The notes below the pieces were generated by a model. It was not told where the DNA came from. It saw only the letters and a list, made by a program, of their open reading frames with translations, and did not search any database. A DNA stretch of 64,000 nucleotides from Deltaproteobacteria bacterium (lineage in GTDB: Bacteria; Myxococcota_A; Polyangia; Polyangiales; Polyangiaceae). The stretch is from the NCBI GenBank assembly GCA_016218915.1, contig JACRCQ010000067.1, positions 1-64,000 of the forward strand. Direction: 5' to 3'. A program made the translations under genes and the position numbers. Shown one piece after another: positions 34,578 to 43,117 of the stretch. How positions within the stretch are numbered: the stretch's first letter is position 1; each line of letters starts with the position of its first letter.

Positions 34578-35077
34578 CGGCCGGTGCAAGTCGGCCACGT
34601 CGTTGCCCCACAAAAGACTGTGTGCGAATTCTTCCTCGGGCCCGCAAGCCGCGCCGCCGCCCCGGGCTGCGGCGTCACGCCTTGCATCGGGCCCTTCGGA
34701 GTCGCGATGCGGCCCGACGCCCGCAGTGCAGCCAGTGCCGTCCATGCCAGTCTCCTTGCACTGCGCGAAAGGAGACTGGCATGGACAGACGCGGCGATGC
34801 CGCGTCGAACGCAGACGCGCCGATGACGCGCCGCTACCGATTGCCTACTGACTTGCCAGCTTTCGCTTCGGCAAATTCCATCGGATGTCTGAACAGCGCA
34901 CTGCCGACCCTGCCCCAGGCGTGTGGATTCGAAAGGTGGAAGTCCTTCCAACGGAGTCACCGTAGTGGCGCGCCACTGGCGCGCATCCGTTTGACGCGGC
35001 ACTGCCGCGTCTGTCCCACCCCCGTATCTACCTGCCCGTCGCCGACCGGGCCTGAGAAATTGGCACCTTGAAAGGGC
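34578..35077. other. 500-bp non-coding region with several hairpins
   Basis: No gene is supported. It holds a perfect 18-bp inverted repeat (34740-34786), two copies of a GACGCGGC-N3-GCCGCGTC palindrome (34788-34806 and 34993-35011) and the 14-bp palindrome AGTGGCGCGCCACT (about 34965-34978). The region separates two minus-strand lipoprotein genes and could contain a structured RNA or terminators. Confidence 0.6.
34740..34786. repeat. Perfect 18-bp inverted repeat
   Basis: GTCCATGCCAGTCTCCTT (34740-34757) and its exact complement (34769-34786) flank an 11-nt loop. There is no T-tract on either side, so it is not a canonical intrinsic terminator. Confidence 0.85.
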
Positions 35078-36472
35078 TCAGGGCCGAGGGCTCAGGGGAA
35101 GGGAGGAAGGCGCTGCGATCGCGTCGAGTCGAAAGCGAACGATACCGCTCGAGCCCACCTTGGATGGAGTTGAAGTCCAGATCCAGAGCTCGGTCTCGGT
35201 GAAGCCCGCGATTCGAGTCCACCAGCGGTCGCGTAGCGCTGGCAGCTTCCAGCGAACGCCGGTGTCAGCGCGGACCATGTGCGCCTCCGCGGGGATGTTC
35301 GCATCCGATCCCACCAGCAATGCCACGCTTCCACGGTCCGCAACAAGGCTTGTGACCGACGACCACCGGAACGGGAGCGTCGTGACCTGCCGCGGCTTGA
35401 GCTCCGCTGGCGCAGCTGGCTTGTCCGCACTGAAGAGCACGCTCTCCTCGGCCTGTCCACCTTGGAGCCAGACGAGCGCACCGCCTCGCGACCGATCCAC
35501 CGCGAGATGGGAAATCGATTCGCCCGACGGAGCCTTGCGAACGAGGTGCAAGCGAGCCTGTCGATCCACGTATCCGATGGCACCGGCCACGGATTGGGAG
35601 AAGCGGAAGAGCACGGTCCATGCGCCTTCCCCTGAAACCAGGGCGCTGTCCAGCCCCATGTCCAGCTCGGAAAGAGTGGGCGACAACAGGGTGGTGGCAC
35701 CTGCCCTGTAAAGAGAGAATCGGCGCTCGTCTCCCAACCAGACCCCTGCCGCGCTGTAACCCGAAGGCGCCGAATAACCCGGTTGCGTCGCCTGCCTGGC
35801 GTCGAAGACGATCTTCGTCCACTTCACCTCGAGCGGGCGCTCCCACGACGAGGTCCCGATCCACAGCCAGTTGCCTTCTTCGCGGTCCGCAAAGGCCGTG
35901 ATCGCGATGCCCTGGGAGCCCGCAGCGATCTCGACCGCGCAGTCGGTCGTGTGCGCTTTGTCCACTGCCAGGGCGAACACGCTCGCGCCGTCGACTTGCT
36001 CCACCACGTGAAGCACCCGCTTGACGTGAAGGTTTGCATCGTATTCCTGGCGTTTTGAAACGAAGAAGGTCTTGCTTCCGACAGGCACGATGGCTTCCGC
36101 TCTGCCAAAGATGCTGTTCCCTTCGCTGGTCCAGCGAGACACGAACGACCTGCACCCTTCGGGGCCGTCGCTGCAGGGCTCGAATGCCAAGGGCTCAACG
36201 ACTCGCCCTGGATCGCGCGCGAGGTGGACCGCGCACTGGGTCGGGAGCTCTGCCGCGCGCACCCAGTCCTGATCGCTCAGCGCGCGTATGCTGCCAGGCG
36301 CCGGGCGGTCCGCAGTACTTGCGCCCGCATCTGCCGATGCCGCAGGCAAAGGAGCGGCCCCGGCGTCGGACTCGGAAGCCGGGCGCACGCTGCGTCGGCA
36401 AGCGACCCCGCACAAAGCCGCAGCGAGACATGCGCACAGGGCGAACGAGAGGCGATTGGGAACGGAAGGCAT
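35078..36472 (-). CDS. Lipoprotein, probably beta-propeller
   Basis: 464 aa from the ATG at 36472 (MPSVPNRLSFALCACLAAAL, then 'CGVAC' lipobox); an in-frame ATG at 36487 is possible. Residues 28-65 are an Ala/Ser/Asp linker. The rest has regularly spaced strands, such as 'SKTFFVSKRQEYDANLHVKR', 'GNWLWIGTSSWERPLEVKW', 'GVWLGDERRFSLYR' and 'ELWIWTSTPSKVGSSGIVRF', consistent with propeller blades. No catalytic motif and no recognised family. Solitary. Confidence 0.7.
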   Translation of the reverse strand: MPSVPNRLSFALCACLAAALCGVACRRSVRPASESDAGAAPLPAASADAGASTADRPAPGSIRALSDQDWVRAAELPTQCAVHLARDPGRVVEPLAFEPCSDGPEGCRSFVSRWTSEGNSIFGRAEAIVPVGSKTFFVSKRQEYDANLHVKRVLHVVEQVDGASVFALAVDKAHTTDCAVEIAAGSQGIAITAFADREEGNWLWIGTSSWERPLEVKWTKIVFDARQATQPGYSAPSGYSAAGVWLGDERRFSLYRAGATTLLSPTLSELDMGLDSALVSGEGAWTVLFRFSQSVAGAIGYVDRQARLHLVRKAPSGESISHLAVDRSRGGALVWLQGGQAEESVLFSADKPAAPAELKPRQVTTLPFRWSSVTSLVADRGSVALLVGSDANIPAEAHMVRADTGVRWKLPALRDRWWTRIAGFTETELWIWTSTPSKVGSSGIVRFRLDAIAAPSSLPLSPRP

Positions 36473-36882
36473 CGGGGCTTCGGACATCCTACGCCAAGAC
36501 CGCGCCTGCCCGTCGGCGGATCGTGACGCCGTGAAAACGCGCCGGTGCCGCGTTGAACGAATGCGCGCCGCGGCATCCGTCGCCACGGCGCGTGTTGAAT
36601 CCGAGGCGGGCGCGAACCACCGCCGCCGATTGAAACCGGCGGCTTTCCAGGTCAAGCCCGAAGGGCTTGAAGGTGGCGGCGGTAACCACGGGCGGTGCCG
36701 CTCGGTTAGATGCGACCTGAGGGCGCGCGAGGGCCTCATGGACAAGCCCTCGGGGCTTGATCGACCAGCCGCCGGTTTCAATCGGCGGCGTCATGGAAGG
36801 GACTCCCTCACATCGCACCCGGTCCTCGTCAACCCCATTACTCGTTTGCCACACAATCTCACCCTTTCTCGGGGGGGGACAA
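36473..36882. other. 410-bp intergenic region rich in stem-loops
   Basis: No gene is supported. It contains several hairpins with TTGAA-type loops or flanks, and the inverted element at 36621-36790. Confidence 0.6.
36621..36790. repeat. Inverted 24-bp repeats enclosing paired hairpins (REP/BIME-like)
   Basis: The 24-bp arm at 36621-36644 recurs as an exact reverse complement at 36767-36790. Each arm is itself a hairpin (GCCGCCG / CGGCGGC, loop ATTGAAAC). Just inside each arm lies a second hairpin: TCAAGCCC-GAA-GGGCTTGA (36652-36670) and CAAGCCC-TCG-GGGCTTG (36742-36758). The symmetrical order hairpin A, B, spacer, B', A' resembles two REP units in inverted orientation. No REP-associated transposase lies in the window. 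Confidence 0.75.
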
Positions 36883-38883
36883 TCACTCTGGCGAATGACG
36901 CAGGATCGCGGCTTGCCGTCCGACGGCCCAGAGCGCGCCCTGCGAAGCACCCCACATGCCGACGAGGTCAGTGCCCGTACCGCTCGCCTGGCGAACCCAG
37001 ATGCCCGACTCGCGGTGCGCGATCAGGCCGTGATATCCTGCCAGCCATACGTCGTTCGGTCCGTTCCCCCACACCGAGGAGATCGACGGGAATCCAGGGC
37101 ACGGGTCGTTCTGCCATTCGCTCCCATTCCAGTGCAGGATCATGCCTTCCTGCGGAGCCACGAAACTCGCACCCACTGCCCAAACGTCGTCCGGGGTTGC
37201 TCCCCACACGTCGTGGGGCGTGAAGTCCAAACCCCACGGATACTCGGTCCAACTCGCGCCCTGCCAATGGAACAGGGAGCTGCCTACAGAGCCAATTCCT
37301 GCCGCCCAGATTTCGTCCGAAGCGATGGCCCATGCTGCCCGCAAGCTGTGGTCCGTGCCCGTCGGGTTGGATGTCCAATCGACGCCGTCCCAATGCAGCG
37401 CCGTGCCCTTGTCGCCCACAATCCACACGTCGTCATGGCTTGTCCCGGTAATGCCTTTGAGTGCACCGGCCAGGAGAACCCCTGGCGACACATCGTTCCA
37501 GGTCGATCCATCCCAATGCAAGAGCTTGCCCGTTCCCACTGCCCACAGGTCGTCAGGCTCAGCTCCCCAGAGCGCGCCATCGATCTGCGTTGGCAGCTCC
37601 TGGCCGGACAACGTCCAGGCCTCACCATCCCAGTGGAAGATCGACCCGAAGCCGAGCACCCAGACGTCGTTGTCTCCGAATCCCCACACGGCATCGAGTT
37701 GTGCGAGTGGTTTGCTGCTGTACCAGGACCACGACGCCCCATCATATTGAACCAGGAGCCCAGCGTTACCCACAGCCCATACAGAGTTCGGTGCGCTAGC
37801 CCACACATCGTACAACCCGAAGAAGCCGCTCTTCAGAGAGACCGATGACCATGTGTCGCCATTCCAGTGCATGAGTCCGGCGCCCGACTGAGAGGATGCC
37901 GCCCACAGATCGTCCGAAGCTGTTCCCCACATACCTTCGAAAGCGAAAAGCGTCGATACGGGTTCCGCGGTCCAGCTCGCTCCGTCCCAATGCAGTGCTG
38001 CAGTGCGGGCACCTGCCCAGACGTCGTCGCTTGCCGCGCCCCAGATGCCGTTGACCCCACTGCCGGACGCCGGCACCTCGCTGAGACTGTTTCCGTCCCA
38101 ATGCAGTACGACGCTCTGCATCCAAGGTCCCGGATTGCGCGACCCGACGAGCCAGGCGTCATCGCCAGAGGAGGCCCATGCTGCGTTCAGCCTGCAATTC
38201 TCATCAACAGCAGCGATCGAAGCCCATGTAGTCCCGTCCCAATGCAGGACCGAGCACGCCTCGCCCACAGCCCACGCGGATTCTGAAGAGGTGCACCAGA
38301 CACCGCGTAGATTCTCTGCGATAGGGGTCGTCCACTTCGACCAGGCTGCTGTGTTCCAGCGCAACAACGCTCCTTGATCCCCGACTGCCCAGACATCTGC
38401 CGCCGAGCATCCTGAGATATCGCGCAGATCCTCGGTGGTCGGGCTCTGTGCACTCATCCAGTTCGCGCCATCCCAGTGCAGGATGGTCCCGCCGCTTCCC
38501 ACAGCCCAGATGTCGTCCGGACCTGCTCCCCACACCCCTTGGAGAAGGTTGCCCTGAGGCAGGGGCGCTGACCAGCACCAGCCGTCGACTGAACAGAAGG
38601 GTGCCCATGTGTCCGGGGCCGCATCGGGCTGCGCATCGGGCTGCGCATCGGGCTGCGCCTCAGGCGACGCATCCGGAGCTGCATCGGGGTGCACGTCAGG
38701 CAACGCATCTGGAGCCGCATCAGGACCAGCTTCGAGCGGTGCATCGGTGGAGCTGTCAGGAACCGTGCCGTCAAGGGACGCTGCGTCAGCGGCTGGATGC
38801 AGGAGATCGGTGTCGAGGCCGACGCGACCGCCGCATCCGGCGACCCACGTGATCGCAGACAGGAGGATGACGCGTTGGTCCAC
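36883..38883 (-). CDS. Lipoprotein with 'WGxxxDDVWAVG' beta-propeller repeats
   Basis: 666 aa from the GTG at 38883, which gives a signal ending 'ITWVAGC'. GAGGAAGG lies upstream, with TATCCT (38913-38908) a possible -10. Residues 20-95 are an Asp/Ala/Pro linker made by short DNA repeats. The rest is about fourteen ~42-residue repeats of the form 'GVWGxxxDDVWAVGxxGxxLHWDGxxW', probably two propellers or one large solenoid. Such repeats are frequent in myxobacterial surface lipoproteins. No enzymatic residues. It follows the secreted-protein gene upstream by 40 bp. Confidence 0.8.
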   Translation of the reverse strand: MDQRVILLSAITWVAGCGGRVGLDTDLLHPAADAASLDGTVPDSSTDAPLEAGPDAAPDALPDVHPDAAPDASPEAQPDAQPDAQPDAAPDTWAPFCSVDGWCWSAPLPQGNLLQGVWGAGPDDIWAVGSGGTILHWDGANWMSAQSPTTEDLRDISGCSAADVWAVGDQGALLRWNTAAWSKWTTPIAENLRGVWCTSSESAWAVGEACSVLHWDGTTWASIAAVDENCRLNAAWASSGDDAWLVGSRNPGPWMQSVVLHWDGNSLSEVPASGSGVNGIWGAASDDVWAGARTAALHWDGASWTAEPVSTLFAFEGMWGTASDDLWAASSQSGAGLMHWNGDTWSSVSLKSGFFGLYDVWASAPNSVWAVGNAGLLVQYDGASWSWYSSKPLAQLDAVWGFGDNDVWVLGFGSIFHWDGEAWTLSGQELPTQIDGALWGAEPDDLWAVGTGKLLHWDGSTWNDVSPGVLLAGALKGITGTSHDDVWIVGDKGTALHWDGVDWTSNPTGTDHSLRAAWAIASDEIWAAGIGSVGSSLFHWQGASWTEYPWGLDFTPHDVWGATPDDVWAVGASFVAPQEGMILHWNGSEWQNDPCPGFPSISSVWGNGPNDVWLAGYHGLIAHRESGIWVRQASGTGTDLVGMWGASQGALWAVGRQAAILRHSPE
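38600..38720. repeat. 12-bp coding tandem repeats (linker of the propeller lipoprotein)
   Basis: GCATCGGGCTGC-type units repeat imperfectly and encode the 'PDAQPDAQPDA' linker on the minus strand. Likely length-variable. Confidence 0.6.
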
Positions 38884-38923
38884 GAAGGAATGGCCCTTCC
38901 TCGCACAAGGATAACGCCAGCTG

Positions 38924-39544
38924 TCAGCCGGACGCAATGCGTGCAGGCGTCGCATCCCGCCCAGGGCCGGTCACGTCGTCGGCGCCCGATCCGAACGCAA
39001 CTCGACGCATCGCTGAAGGGCACGTGCGGGTGCTTCTCACTCCAGCGCCTTGGCGCGTCTCCGCCACACCAGCCACCCCGTGGCAGATGATGGCCCACGG
39101 CGGCACGCCCGAGTCAGGGATCACGTCGACACGACGCAGCGCGGTGACGCACTTGTAGGGCGAGGGACAACTGCAGTCCGGAAGGCAGTAGCCGTGGACT
39201 CGTTCTTCCACATACTCAGGCGGCATGCCATGCCCACGGCTGCGTCGTCGTATCTCCTCAACGCACAGGGAGACCTTCCTGCACTCCAGCTTCGGGGTCT
39301 TGCAGTACCAGTCCTGGACCAGACCGTTGCACCACGCATCATCCGCAGAGCGCGATGTCCACCGTGACCCGAGCGGGCAGCCATCGATCGGCTCCGGCGG
39401 CTCGCACCACGTGCCATGATGGCTCGTTTGTCCCTTGTAGCCCGGCAGACAGAGGAACGGAGGAGTGTCGACAACATCAGCATGCGCCAGGCCGGCGTAC
39501 AGAACGCAGGCGAGAACCGGCAGGCACAATCGGAGTCGCGACAT
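38924..39544 (-). CDS. Secreted Cys-rich protein
   Basis: 206 aa from the ATG at 39544. A cleavable signal (MSRLRLCLPVLACVLYAGLA, then HA) precedes a Cys-rich body with about fifteen cysteines ('WCEPPEPIDGCPLGSRWTSR', 'YCLPDCSCPSPYKCVT'). TATCAT lies 7 nt before the start, suggesting a leaderless mRNA, and the start lies 68 bp inside the upstream channel gene. The last ~45 residues look less structured. Function unknown. Confidence 0.65.
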   Translation of the reverse strand: MSRLRLCLPVLACVLYAGLAHADVVDTPPFLCLPGYKGQTSHHGTWCEPPEPIDGCPLGSRWTSRSADDAWCNGLVQDWYCKTPKLECRKVSLCVEEIRRRSRGHGMPPEYVEERVHGYCLPDCSCPSPYKCVTALRRVDVIPDSGVPPWAIICHGVAGVAETRQGAGVRSTRTCPSAMRRVAFGSGADDVTGPGRDATPARIASG

Positions 39545-40211
39545 CGCGCGGATGATACTCGGCTCTATCGCGCCCGACCAGCAGAACCCCCTTGCCAAGG
39601 ACCATGCCCGCAATCCCGACCGACGTCTCGTGGATGTCGTCCTCGATACGCTGCGTTCTTCGTTGCAGCACCGCGTGGGCTATCACGCAGGTGATCGCTA
39701 TGATCAGGCCGAGCGCGGTGCAGTTCATCGCCTCGGAGATGCGCTCCGCGATGATTCTCGCCTTCTGCCCTGGGTCGGCACTGTCGCTGCCCACGGTGCA
39801 GAAACTGAAGGTAAGCCCGTTGATGGTCCCCAGCAACCCGGTCAGGATTCCCAGGTTTCCAAGGACTGGCAAGTACGACGAGCGCAAGTTCAGAAGAGGA
39901 ACCTCCCGGAGCATGGCAGCGTCCATCGCTGCTTGCATGTCGCGGCTTGGCCGCTCCATCTTCGACAGGCCTGCCATGGCTACCCGAGAAGCTGGCGAGT
40001 TCGTGCGCGCGCACGCCTGAATGGCCTCAAAGGGCTCGCCGCGCAAGAGCAGAGACCGGATCACCTGCAGCAAGCGCCTTCCGTTCGGACGCGAGAGCGC
40101 AAACAGCACCACGCCCCGCTCCGCTGCAATCAGGCTTGCGAGCAGGAGCCAGATCACCAGGGGGTACATCCCCCATCCCCCGTCGTTGAAGTGCTTCCAC
40201 AGATGGTCCAT
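39477..40211 (-). CDS. MotA/TolQ/ExbB-type proton channel protein
   Basis: 244 aa. Three membrane helices: about 15-37, ~118-140 and ~160-182. The hallmark segment 'SYLPVLGNLGILTGLLGTIN' spans the second helix and 'ISEAMNCTALGLIIAITCVI' the third. These are the TolQ/ExbB TMH2-TMH3 signatures, where a Thr/Glu pair lines the proton path. AGGA lies upstream of the ATG. No ExbD/TolR gene is adjacent, so its stator partner must be elsewhere. The preceding gene (two-helix membrane protein) ends 12 bp upstream, implying one transcript. Confidence 0.85.
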   Translation of the reverse strand: MDHLWKHFNDGGWGMYPLVIWLLLASLIAAERGVVLFALSRPNGRRLLQVIRSLLLRGEPFEAIQACARTNSPASRVAMAGLSKMERPSRDMQAAMDAAMLREVPLLNLRSSYLPVLGNLGILTGLLGTINGLTFSFCTVGSDSADPGQKARIIAERISEAMNCTALGLIIAITCVIAHAVLQRRTQRIEDDIHETSVGIAGMVLGKGVLLVGRDRAEYHPRDVATPIVPAGSRLRSVRRPGAC

Positions 40212-40223
40212 GGCAGGTCCTCG

Positions 40224-41189
40224 TCAACCCCGGTACTCCTCGGCCAGGAAGCGCTCAGCGCATGTGAACATCCCGGAATCCACCGCATCAGGAAGCGCTC
40301 GCTTCGCGGCCACGACCACAACCGGAGGGGTGTTCGCGGTCATCGCAGAGGCCACGCTGCGGGCTCCAGCCCGCAACAGCAGATACGCAGCAGCGGCGCG
40401 TGCGTCCGGCTCAGCGCGGCGGTCTGCCAAGATGTCCTGGAGCTGGGAGTCGACCACCGGATTGCGGTACGCGCCCTGTTCGCCACGGTGTGTGAGGTCG
40501 CGCTCCAGTCGCAAGAGCCAATCGCCAAGCTTCAGGCCGTTTCGTCCGAGCAGGCGCAGGCAGGCTTCATCGGTGCGAGCGGGCGCTGCGTGCCAGGCCT
40601 CCAGGACCCCAAAGGCGCGCTCCGCACACGCGATCGCAGCCTCGGAGGAAAGCTCCAGCTCCACGGTTGGCTGGTCGAATCGGTTCAGGGCGATGAAGTG
40701 CTTGCCCCGGGGACGTCGCGCGGCCAGCTCGATGGCTACAGCGAACGCCTCGGCTGTCGGGCTCGCTCGCCAGGCGCGTTTGACCTTGCCGTTGTGCAGG
40801 ATCACGCAGCAGGTGATCGCCTCAAAGGGCACGTAGCTCGGCCCGGCGTTGTATTCGAGCCGAAAGCCCGCCTCGTCGGCGAAGAACCATTTGCACTTGT
40901 CGGCTCGGGAGAAGTGCTTGCTGAAGAAGTCCTTGATGGCCGCGAGGCCGAGCAGTGGGAGGAGGACGACCACAGGCATGACGAACGCGCACCAGAGGAC
41001 GTGCCCGCCGATCTCTTCGAGACTCCGCGAAGACAAGGAACGGGAGAACCCGAGGTCGCCTGCCAAGAGCAAACCGAGGGTGATGAAGAGTGCGGCAGCT
41101 GCGAAGGCAAGTCCTATCGGAATATTGTAGTCTGCCCGCGCCTTGGGGGGCGGCGGAGGTTGGGAGCCAGAGGCGCAGTCGGCGCGCAT
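40224..41189 (-). CDS. Membrane protein co-transcribed with the ExbB-like channel
   Basis: 321 aa from the ATG at 41189. After a short Pro-rich start come two membrane helices (about 25-50, 'PIGLAFAAAALFITLGLLLA', and 65-90, 'VLWCAFVMPVVVLLPLLGLA'). A ~220-residue cytoplasmic domain follows ('KWFFADEAGFRLEYNAGPSY', 'VPFEAITCCVILHNGKVKRA'), which begins like a PH-type sheet and ends in HEAT-like helices. No Shine-Dalgarno is obvious, so the start is uncertain. Its 12-bp spacing to the channel gene suggests a shared role, but I do not recognise the family. Confidence 0.65.
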   Translation of the reverse strand: MRADCASGSQPPPPPKARADYNIPIGLAFAAAALFITLGLLLAGDLGFSRSLSSRSLEEIGGHVLWCAFVMPVVVLLPLLGLAAIKDFFSKHFSRADKCKWFFADEAGFRLEYNAGPSYVPFEAITCCVILHNGKVKRAWRASPTAEAFAVAIELAARRPRGKHFIALNRFDQPTVELELSSEAAIACAERAFGVLEAWHAAPARTDEACLRLLGRNGLKLGDWLLRLERDLTHRGEQGAYRNPVVDSQLQDILADRRAEPDARAAAAYLLLRAGARSVASAMTANTPPVVVVAAKRALPDAVDSGMFTCAERFLAEEYRG

Positions 41190-41260
41190 TGGGGAGTAGG
41201 ACCGCGGGCGGCGGGAGATGTTCCCGGACGCATGACACCTCTGCCAGCCTCGCTGCGCTT

Positions 41261-41863
41261 TCAAGGCTGCGCGCGACGATGCAGCTTCAGGACGTAGTCG
41301 CGGGCGGACGAGAACTGCAGCTCCAGGACACCACCGACGATGCGCACGCGAACGTCCTCGGCACGTACGACAGCGCAGGACTGGGGATCGAGCCTGCAGA
41401 TCTCCGCGAGACCGCTCTGCTCGGCGGTCTTGGCCGGCTCGGATTCTGAGCGGGGATTCGCGCTCAGCGCGACGTATCCATCACCCGTCTGCTCCCATCG
41501 ACCACTCATCACGTCGTGCGTCTTGCAGGTCCAGGACTCCATCACAAAGGAGTGGTCGGCGTTCAGCCTCACAGTGGTGACCGCACGGTCTGGAGGCGAT
41601 TCATAGATGCCTACGACTTCGCTGACCGGCAAGTCTCGCTTCACACACCCGATTCCAATGAAGCCGAGAAGGATTGCAACAGATCCAACCCGGGCCTTGT
41701 TCGCCCAGATGCTCCTGGAGGGGATGCAGGGGCCCGAAGCGGCGTCCGGTACGGAAGGCTTATCGACCGCGGCATCTGCGCCGGGTGCGGCGTCGGGTGA
41801 GGCTTCCGCGGGCGCGGACGAATCGGTAGCGGCGAGGAGGAGGGTCGGGCGCAGCGAGGGCAT
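41261..41863 (-). CDS. Chimeric lipoprotein-derived protein (fusion of two neighbouring gene types)
   Basis: 200 aa. Residues 1-45 match the N-terminus of the Cys-rich lipoprotein at 43118-43930 (MPSLRPT.LLAA, then APGADAAVD.PSVPDAAS) but lack about 31 residues including its lipobox Cys. Residues ~60-200 match the separate 145-aa lipoprotein at 42642-43079, including its signal-like segment and 'CVKRDLPVSEVVGIYES', 'ADHSFVMES.TCK.HDV' and 'GRWEQTGDGY.AL'. The hydrophobic segment is now internal, so the product may be anchored rather than lipidated. The upstream region (TACCAT, 6 nt from the ATG) is shared with the 43.9-kb gene. Confidence 0.7.
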   Translation of the reverse strand: MPSLRPTLLLAATDSSAPAEASPDAAPGADAAVDKPSVPDAASGPCIPSRSIWANKARVGSVAILLGFIGIGCVKRDLPVSEVVGIYESPPDRAVTTVRLNADHSFVMESWTCKTHDVMSGRWEQTGDGYVALSANPRSESEPAKTAEQSGLAEICRLDPQSCAVVRAEDVRVRIVGGVLELQFSSARDYVLKLHRRAQP

Positions 41864-41869
41864 CACGTG

Positions 41870-41898
41870 ATGGTACCGGGCGATGTCGCGTGCTGCAA
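41870..41898 (-). promoter_or_regulatory. Putative leaderless promoter TTGCAG-17-TACCAT
   Basis: TTGCAG (41898-41893), a 17-bp spacer and TACCAT (41875-41870), which ends 6 nt before the ATG at 41863. TACCAT and its spacing are repeated before the paralogous gene starting at 43930. Confidence 0.45.
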
Positions 41899-42032
41899 CC
41901 GAGGCTGGGGTGAGCGCGGCTGTGGAGGTGGCGGCCAGACTCTTGATGGGAGCGAGCCGATGGTCGAGAAGGGGCAGATCCGGCCTTGTCGGATTTCAGG
42001 ATCTCTTGCCTCACCCCCGCTCGCCTCGACGC

Positions 42033-42097
42033 GACTTCCGCGCGCCCCTCTCCCCGTTCGCCGCGTCCGTTGCATACCAAATGCGGCGAGGGAGAGG
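42033..42097. repeat. Dispersed GGGAGAGGGGC palindrome
   Basis: GCCCCTCTCCC (about 42048) and GGGAGAGGGGC (about 42090) face each other around GCCGC/GCGGC, forming a long interrupted stem. Related 'CCCCTCTCCC' runs occur near 42255 and 47697. Confidence 0.5.
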
Positions 42098-42117
42098 GGC
42101 CACGCAGTCTCGATCTG

Positions 42118-42232
42118 TCCTCTTGGTGACGCACTTCCCGTCCTCTTGGTGACGCACTTCCCGTCCTCTTGGTGACGCACTTCCCGTCCTCTTGGTGACG
42201 CACTTCCCGTCCTCTTGGTGATGCACTTTGGC
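42118..42232. repeat. 23-bp tandem repeat, five units
   Basis: TCCTCTTGGTGACGCACTTC plus CCG repeats with exact 23-bp period from 42118, 42141, 42164, 42187 and 42210. The period is not a multiple of three, so frames rotate through the repeat; ORFs crossing it are not credible genes. Confidence 0.9.
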
Positions 42233-42298
42233 CCTTGTGGAGCCGCCGCTTGTGCCCCTCTCCCCCAGCCGCGAAGCGTGACCGAGGGCCCGCAATTC

Positions 42299-42390
42299 TT
42301 GTGCCCCAACGACTTGCAGAGAATACGTGAGCAAAGCGGGTCGAGAGAGTGCCTGATGTGCCAGGCTTGGTGGCGGCCCCTTGCGATCTG
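42299..42390. repeat. Dispersed repeat, copy 1
   Basis: TTGTGCCCCAACGACTTG followed by AGAGAATAC, then GTGCCAGG...GGTGGCGGCCC, is shared with 45819-45900. In the second copy it lies upstream of a minus-strand lipoprotein gene. Origin unknown; it may mark a duplicated segment. Confidence 0.65.
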
Positions 42391-42600
42391 GATGACCCGG
42401 TCGTCGCGGTGAATGCGGAGTTGTACAAGAAGAAGTGCACGACAGCGCCGCGCTTCTGCTTGCCGAAAGGGCCCTGGAAGCCCCGCGTACTCTACCTTCC
42501 CATGTGCCGGAATCGAAGGTGCGAGGGCCTCAACCTCGGCATCCCGGCCGGCTGTCCCATGCCCACCAACTTGGCTGAGATCAAAAAGCTGTGGAAGTAG
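42349..42600 (+). pseudogene. C-terminal remnant of a Cys/Lys-rich protein
   Basis: The frame up to the TAG at 42600 has strong G/C third-position bias. It encodes a plausible protein end with four paired cysteines ('KKKCTTAPRFCLPKGPWKPR', 'PMCRNRRCEGLNLGIPAGC'). There is no signal peptide, and the upstream part runs into the dispersed repeat. I read it as the tail of a gene whose start was lost during rearrangement of this block; a short real gene starting at 42349 is less likely. Confidence 0.45.
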
Positions 42601-42641
42601 CCGGGGGCAGCCCGCGGTCCGCTGCTTGCCACGCTTCGCCT

Positions 42642-43079
42642 TCAAGGCTTCGCACGGCGTTGCAGCTTCTGCACATTGCTCTGGGCCGAAGAGAGGTGCA
42701 GCTCCAGGACATCGCCGACGACGCGCATGCGGATGTTTTCGACCCGAACCTCAGGGCAGGCCTGCGGGTCGAGCTTGCAGATGTCAGCGAGCCCGCTCTC
42801 CTCTGCGGTCGTGCCTGAATCCGATTCTGAGTGGGGATTCCGCCTCAGCGCGAGGTAGCCGTCCCCTGTCTGCTCCCATCGACCACGGATCACGTCGTGG
42901 GCCTTGCAGGTCGAGGACTCCATCACAAACGAGTGGTCAGCGCTGAGGCGCACAGTCGTAACTGCGTAGCTCTGGCTCGATTCATAGATGCCTGCGACTT
43001 CGCTGGCGGGCAAGTCTCGTTTCACACAGCCCGACATACTGATCGCAACGAGAATCGCCACGAGCCCGCCCCGGGCCAT
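42642..43079 (-). CDS. Small lipoprotein, parent of the chimeric gene's C-terminal half
   Basis: 145 aa from the ATG at 43079 (signal MARGGLVAILVAISMSGC, lipobox 'SMSGC'). The mature domain ('VKRDLPASEVAGIYESSQSY', 'TCKAHDVIRGRWEQTGDGYL', 'RVVGDVLELHL') resembles small beta-barrel proteins that describe a dose-like 'GRWEQ.GD' strand pair. About 65% of residues are shared with the C-terminal part of the gene at 41261-41863. It starts 38 bp after the Cys-rich lipoprotein gene, so the two probably form one unit. Function unknown. Confidence 0.75.
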   Translation of the reverse strand: MARGGLVAILVAISMSGCVKRDLPASEVAGIYESSQSYAVTTVRLSADHSFVMESSTCKAHDVIRGRWEQTGDGYLALRRNPHSESDSGTTAEESGLADICKLDPQACPEVRVENIRMRVVGDVLELHLSSAQSNVQKLQRRAKP

Positions 43080-43117
43080 TCTTGCGCGGAGGCTAGTGGA
43101 GGTGACGGTGGAGCTGC

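Noticed and set aside
41863..42645. Minus-strand ORFs with 'SPRGREVRHQEDGKCVTKRT' repeats
   Set aside because: They arise from the 23-bp tandem repeat in rotating frames and have poor codon bias.
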